The translations under genes were made by a program, and so were the position numbers. Source: Parvibaculum sp036499025 (GTDB lineage: Bacteria; Pseudomonadota; Alphaproteobacteria; Parvibaculales; Parvibaculaceae). From it: a DNA stretch of 40,734 bases. The DNA lies in NCBI GenBank assembly GCA_036499025.1, contig DASYEM010000124.1, forward strand, positions 1 through 40,734. Reading direction: 5' to 3'. Positions 38,178 through 40,734 of the stretch are shown here, piece by piece (the stretch's first letter is position 1; every line of letters begins with the position of its first letter). The notes below the pieces were generated by a model. It ran no database searches and was not told where the DNA came from. It saw only the letters and a program-made list of their open reading frames with translations.

Positions 38178-38516
38178 TCAGGCATGAACGCCTTCGAGTT
38201 CCGCCTGCTTGCCGAGATCGGGGCGAACGGTCGGGCCCGCCTGACGAATGCTCTCGCGCACACTCGCGGCGCGAATGCCGGCATCCGTCCGTTCTACTTC
38301 AAAGAGATAAACGTCGAGTACCTCATTGCCGGGCTCGAAGAAAAGCTGGCCGCGCGCCAGCAGCGCTTCGCCCGCCTCTTTGCCTTCGATGACCTCAGCG
38401 TCCTGCAAGGAAGGCGACCACGTGTTCTGTGCCGTCAGATAGACGACAACCCCGTCCGTCAGACGGTTGGCGGTCAGCGCCTGAACTTGCGCGCCTTTGC
38501 GCGAATGCTGGGCCAA
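38178..38516 (-). CDS. DUF2849 protein, sulfite reductase operon leader gene
   Basis: A 112-aa protein of the DUF2849 family, typically the gene before cysI in alphaproteobacteria. Features are V-Q-A-L-T-A-N-R-L-T-D-G-V-V-V-Y-L and G-E-A-L-L-A-R-G-Q. The start is a TTG at 38516 with AAGGAGG 5 nt upstream, the best ribosome site in the region; no ATG is placed so well. The function is unknown. In many relatives a cysG-like siroheme synthase precedes this gene; here the upstream neighbour is the ABC transporter permease end. Confidence 0.83.
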   Translation of the reverse strand: MAQHSRKGAQVQALTANRLTDGVVVYLTAQNTWSPSLQDAEVIEGKEAGEALLARGQLFFEPGNEVLDVYLFEVERTDAGIRAASVRESIRQAGPTVRPDLGKQAELEGVHA

Positions 38517-38690
38517 GGAGCCCTCCTTGAGTGTGCGAGTGCGAAAGCGGGCCCTTTTAGACCCTCTTCGGCTTCCGCGTAAGATGGGATTTTTAGTAAA
38601 GCGCGTCAACCGCAGTGTAAAAATATATTATCCACGTAAAACAAAAGTGAATAACAAATTTTTGGCTGATTTCCGCGTTTTTTCGGGCGA

Positions 38691-39482
38691 TCAATCTTCC
38701 CGCTTCAGCGCGCTCTCATGCCAGCGGCGAAGCAGGAGATGCTCCACCCAGGACAAGCCAAAGAAGATCGAGATGCCCAGGGTCGAAAGCAGCAACAGGG
38801 CGGCGAACATTTTCGGGATGTCGAGCCTGTTGCCGGCCTCAATGATCCGCCAGGCAAGGCCGGTGGAAGCGCCCGATCCCGCCACGAATTCGGCGACGAC
38901 CGCGCCGATGAGTGCGAGACCGCCTGAGATTTTCATGCCCGCGAGCATATAGGGCAGGGCGGAGGGGAGCTGCAATTCGGTCAGCACCTGCCAGCGGCTC
39001 GCGCCATAGAGCCGGAAGAGATCGCGCAGATTGTGATCGGCGGAGCGAAGCCCGAGTGTCGTGTTCGACAGGATCGGAAAGAAGGCGACGATCCAGGCGA
39101 GGATCAGCAGCGCGAATTGCACATGGTCGAAGCCGACCCAGATCAGGATCAGCGGCGCGATGGAGACGACCGGCGTCACTTGCAGAATGATCGCATAGGG
39201 AAAGAGCGCCATCTCGATGAGGCGGCTTTGCGAAAACAAAACCGCGAGGCCCACACCGCCAATGACGGCGAGGATGAAAGCAAGAATGGTGATCGAGAGC
39301 GTCACCCAGAGCGAGCCCATCAACGACGCGAAATTCAGAACGAGGCTCGCGCCTATCGCGCTGGGCGCAGGTAGCACGAAGGATGGAACGCCGTTGACGC
39401 GCACCAGAACTTCCCAGAGGGCGAGAAAGCCGATGCCGACAAGCGTTGGAACGAGAATGCGCAGCAGGCGAGAATTTTCCAT
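38691..39482 (-). CDS. NitT/TauT-family ABC transporter permease
   Basis: A 263-aa inner membrane permease with about six hydrophobic segments. The BPD_transp_1 family loop is D-L-F-R-L-Y-G-A-S-R-W-Q-V-L-T-E-L-Q-L-P-S-A-L-P-Y-M-L-A-G (E-A-A-like motif: G-A-S-x-W...L-P-x-A). P-S-F-V-L-P-A-P-S-A-I at the start is typical of SsuC, TauC, ThiX and RibX permeases. The substrate cannot be decided (sulfonate, nitrate, hydroxymethylpyrimidine and riboflavin importers share this form). Its ATG overlaps the TGA of the ATPase gene by one base, with GGAGG in front; GTG at 39485 is an alternative. Confidence 0.88.
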   Translation of the reverse strand: MENSRLLRILVPTLVGIGFLALWEVLVRVNGVPSFVLPAPSAIGASLVLNFASLMGSLWVTLSITILAFILAVIGGVGLAVLFSQSRLIEMALFPYAIILQVTPVVSIAPLILIWVGFDHVQFALLILAWIVAFFPILSNTTLGLRSADHNLRDLFRLYGASRWQVLTELQLPSALPYMLAGMKISGGLALIGAVVAEFVAGSGASTGLAWRIIEAGNRLDIPKMFAALLLLSTLGISIFFGLSWVEHLLLRRWHESALKRED

Positions 39483-40252
39483 CACACCTCCGCGCCTCCG
39501 CGAAGGGCCGCGGAAATTTCTGCGCAGCGCACAACGTAGTCATGGGACTCGCGGAACGCCCGACCGCGGGGATAGGGCGCGTCGATGGCAATGTTATGCA
39601 GAACGCGCCCCGGACGCGCGCCCATGACCAGCACGCGCTCGGAAAGATAGACAGACTCGTAAACGCTATGCGTGACGAAGACGACGGTCCAGTTTTCGGA
39701 TTGCCAGAGGGCCAACAGATCGTCGTCGAGCTTCTCGCGTGTGAACTCGTCGAGCGCCGCGAAAGGTTCGTCCATCAGCAGCACTGGCGGCCGGGTGACA
39801 AGCACCCGTGCGATAGAGACGCGCATGCGCATGCCGCCGGAAAGTTCGCGCGGAAAAGACTGGGCGAAATCGGAAAGGCCGACGCGGGCCAGCGCATCCA
39901 TGATCTGCGGTGCGGCTTCTTTTTGGGAAACGCCGTTGAGCTTCAACGGCAGGTAGACATTCTCGAAGACACGCGCCCAAGGCATGAGCGTGGCATCCTG
40001 AAAGACAAATCCGACATCGTCCGGGCGGAGGCCACTTGTCGACGGCCAGCCGATGCTGCCCGAACTCGGCGCGATCAATCCGGCAATGATCCGCAGCAAA
40101 GTGCTCTTGCCGCAGCCGGACGGGCCGACAAGCGAAACGAACGAGCCCTGCTCAATGCGCGTGCTGACGTCCTCAAGCGCGACCGTGCCGCTGCCATAGG
40201 TTTTGCCGACGCGCTGAAGATCGATCAGCGGCACCGCTTGGCTGTTACTCAC
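39482..40252 (-). CDS. NitT/TauT-family ABC transporter ATP-binding protein
   Basis: A 256-aa ATPase. Walker A is G-P-S-G-C-G-K-S at 43-50, the Q-loop Gln is at 85 (F-V-F-Q-D), the signature is L-S-G-G-M at 137-141, Walker B is L-L-M-D-E-P with Glu162, and the H-loop is V-F-V-T-H-S-V-Y-E-S-V-Y. It powers the importer with the permease and substrate-binding protein of the same operon, and lies between them. It starts 13 nt past the stop of the binding-protein gene. Confidence 0.93.
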   Translation of the reverse strand: MSNSQAVPLIDLQRVGKTYGSGTVALEDVSTRIEQGSFVSLVGPSGCGKSTLLRIIAGLIAPSSGSIGWPSTSGLRPDDVGFVFQDATLMPWARVFENVYLPLKLNGVSQKEAAPQIMDALARVGLSDFAQSFPRELSGGMRMRVSIARVLVTRPPVLLMDEPFAALDEFTREKLDDDLLALWQSENWTVVFVTHSVYESVYLSERVLVMGARPGRVLHNIAIDAPYPRGRAFRESHDYVVRCAEISAALRGGAEV

Positions 40253-40265
40253 TCTGCTGCAGACC

Positions 40266-40734
40266 TTATTTCTTCGTCAGCTCTTTCTTGAGATCGAGAC
40301 CGACGCCGTGATTGACGAACTCAAGCGTATAGGCGCTGTGAACGTCGATCCCTTTGGGAAAGACGCCCGCCGCCGACATCTCGTCATAAAAATCCTGCCA
40401 GCGCTTTTCCGTCATCGCGCCGATGCCCTTGGTCTCACTGTCGCCGGAGTCGACGACGCCATAAGCCTTGAGCGTCGCGATGCCATGCGCGATGAGTTCA
40501 TCCGTCATCTCTGGATTTTCGGCTTTGATAAGCGCGTTCGCCGGCGACGGATCGCCATAGAGATAATCGTTCCAGCCCTTGATGCTGGCATCGACGAATT
40601 TCTGCACGACGTCGGGATGATCGGAAATCATTTCATCCGTCGCCATGATGAAAGCGGCGTAACCCGGATAGCCGTTGTCGGAAAGAAGGAAGACCTGCGG
40701 CTTGAACTTGCCTTCTTTTTCGATCGTATAGGGC
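40266..40734 (-). CDS. NMT1/THI5-like ABC transporter substrate-binding protein, C-terminal part (cut by window edge)
   Basis: The C-terminal 155 residues of a periplasmic binding protein, running off the right edge (no start visible). F-I-M-A-T-D-E-M-I-S-D-H-P-D-V-V-Q-K-F-V-D-A-S-I-K-G-W-N-D-Y is the standard NMT1/SsuA-like helix (a residue pattern of x-P-x-x-V-x-x-F-x-x-A-x-x-x-G). L-I-A-H-G-I-A-T-L-K-A-Y-G-V-V-D and the C-terminal D-V-H-S-A-Y-T-L-E-F-V-N follow. It is the first gene, in transcription order, of the importer operon; the ligand is unknown. Confidence 0.85.
   Translation of the reverse strand, partial: PYTIEKEGKFKPQVFLLSDNGYPGYAAFIMATDEMISDHPDVVQKFVDASIKGWNDYLYGDPSPANALIKAENPEMTDELIAHGIATLKAYGVVDSGDSETKGIGAMTEKRWQDFYDEMSAAGVFPKGIDVHSAYTLEFVNHGVGLDLKKELTKK

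Overview
This 40.7 kb window is a GC-rich, gene-dense stretch of chromosome from an alphaproteobacterium, most likely of the order Hyphomicrobiales or a close relative. The basis is family content: a MucR/Ros regulator and DUF2336, PF07310 PAS_5, DUF6456, DUF5330, DUF1491, DUF2849 and DUF934 proteins. The hairpin intergenic repeats (GTCATCCCGG-type, CGTCATTGCGAG-type, CCTCATCCTGAGG-type) are also typical of that group. Genus is not decidable from the window. About 47 protein genes were recognised. No rRNA, tRNA, CRISPR array, transposase or prophage block was seen.

Layout. 1-2,000: start of msrB (cut by the left edge), a DUF2383-type four-helix protein, a MaoC hydratase and a secreted OmpA-like protein. 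2,055-7,444: acyl-CoA synthetase and, divergently, an enoyl-CoA hydratase/isomerase, then two tandem paralogous MFS transporters. 7,639-11,353: a soluble CBS-histidine kinase, two tandem phytanoyl-CoA-dioxygenase-like genes and an NAD(P)-binding epimerase-like protein. 11,350-13,828: two divergent citrate-synthase paralogues, one carrying an N-terminal DNA-binding domain. 13,992-19,290: DUF2332, small secreted proteins, a saccharopine-dehydrogenase-like enzyme and a DUF2336 protein. 19,293-22,210: an XRE regulator, an HSL-type esterase and a Rieske oxygenase. 22,596-26,494: mucR, a PAS protein, a secreted protein, an XRE regulator with an S24-like tail, a DnaA-domain-IV-only protein overlapping a DUF6456 gene, and sufE. 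26,632-29,293: lipoprotein and hypothetical genes. 29,451-34,543: prfC, an Acg-type nitroreductase, a YpfJ-type metalloprotease and a D-amino-acid dehydrogenase. 34,699-35,067: a phasin. 35,985-38,516: an assimilatory sulfite reductase operon (DUF2849-cysI-DUF934). 38,691-40,734: a NitT/TauT-type ABC importer cut by the right edge.

Three regulatory arrangements stand out. (1) The helix-turn-helix citrate synthase faces a second citrate synthase across a 121 bp gap holding a perfect 7-3-7 palindrome, which suggests an enzyme that doubles as a metabolite-responsive regulator. (2) The divergent promoter of the XRE/S24-like gene and the DnaA-IV/DUF6456 pair contains a perfect GTTC-N7-GTTC, the LexA box form of alphaproteobacteria, inside a triple half-site array. 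(3) The phasin promoter carries three copies of TTGTGC-N3-GCACAA around its -35/-10, as expected for a PhaR-type repressor.

Many start codons here are not ATG (GTG or TTG). Where a Shine-Dalgarno sequence decided the start, this is stated. All function assignments rest on reading motifs and family resemblance; no database search was run.
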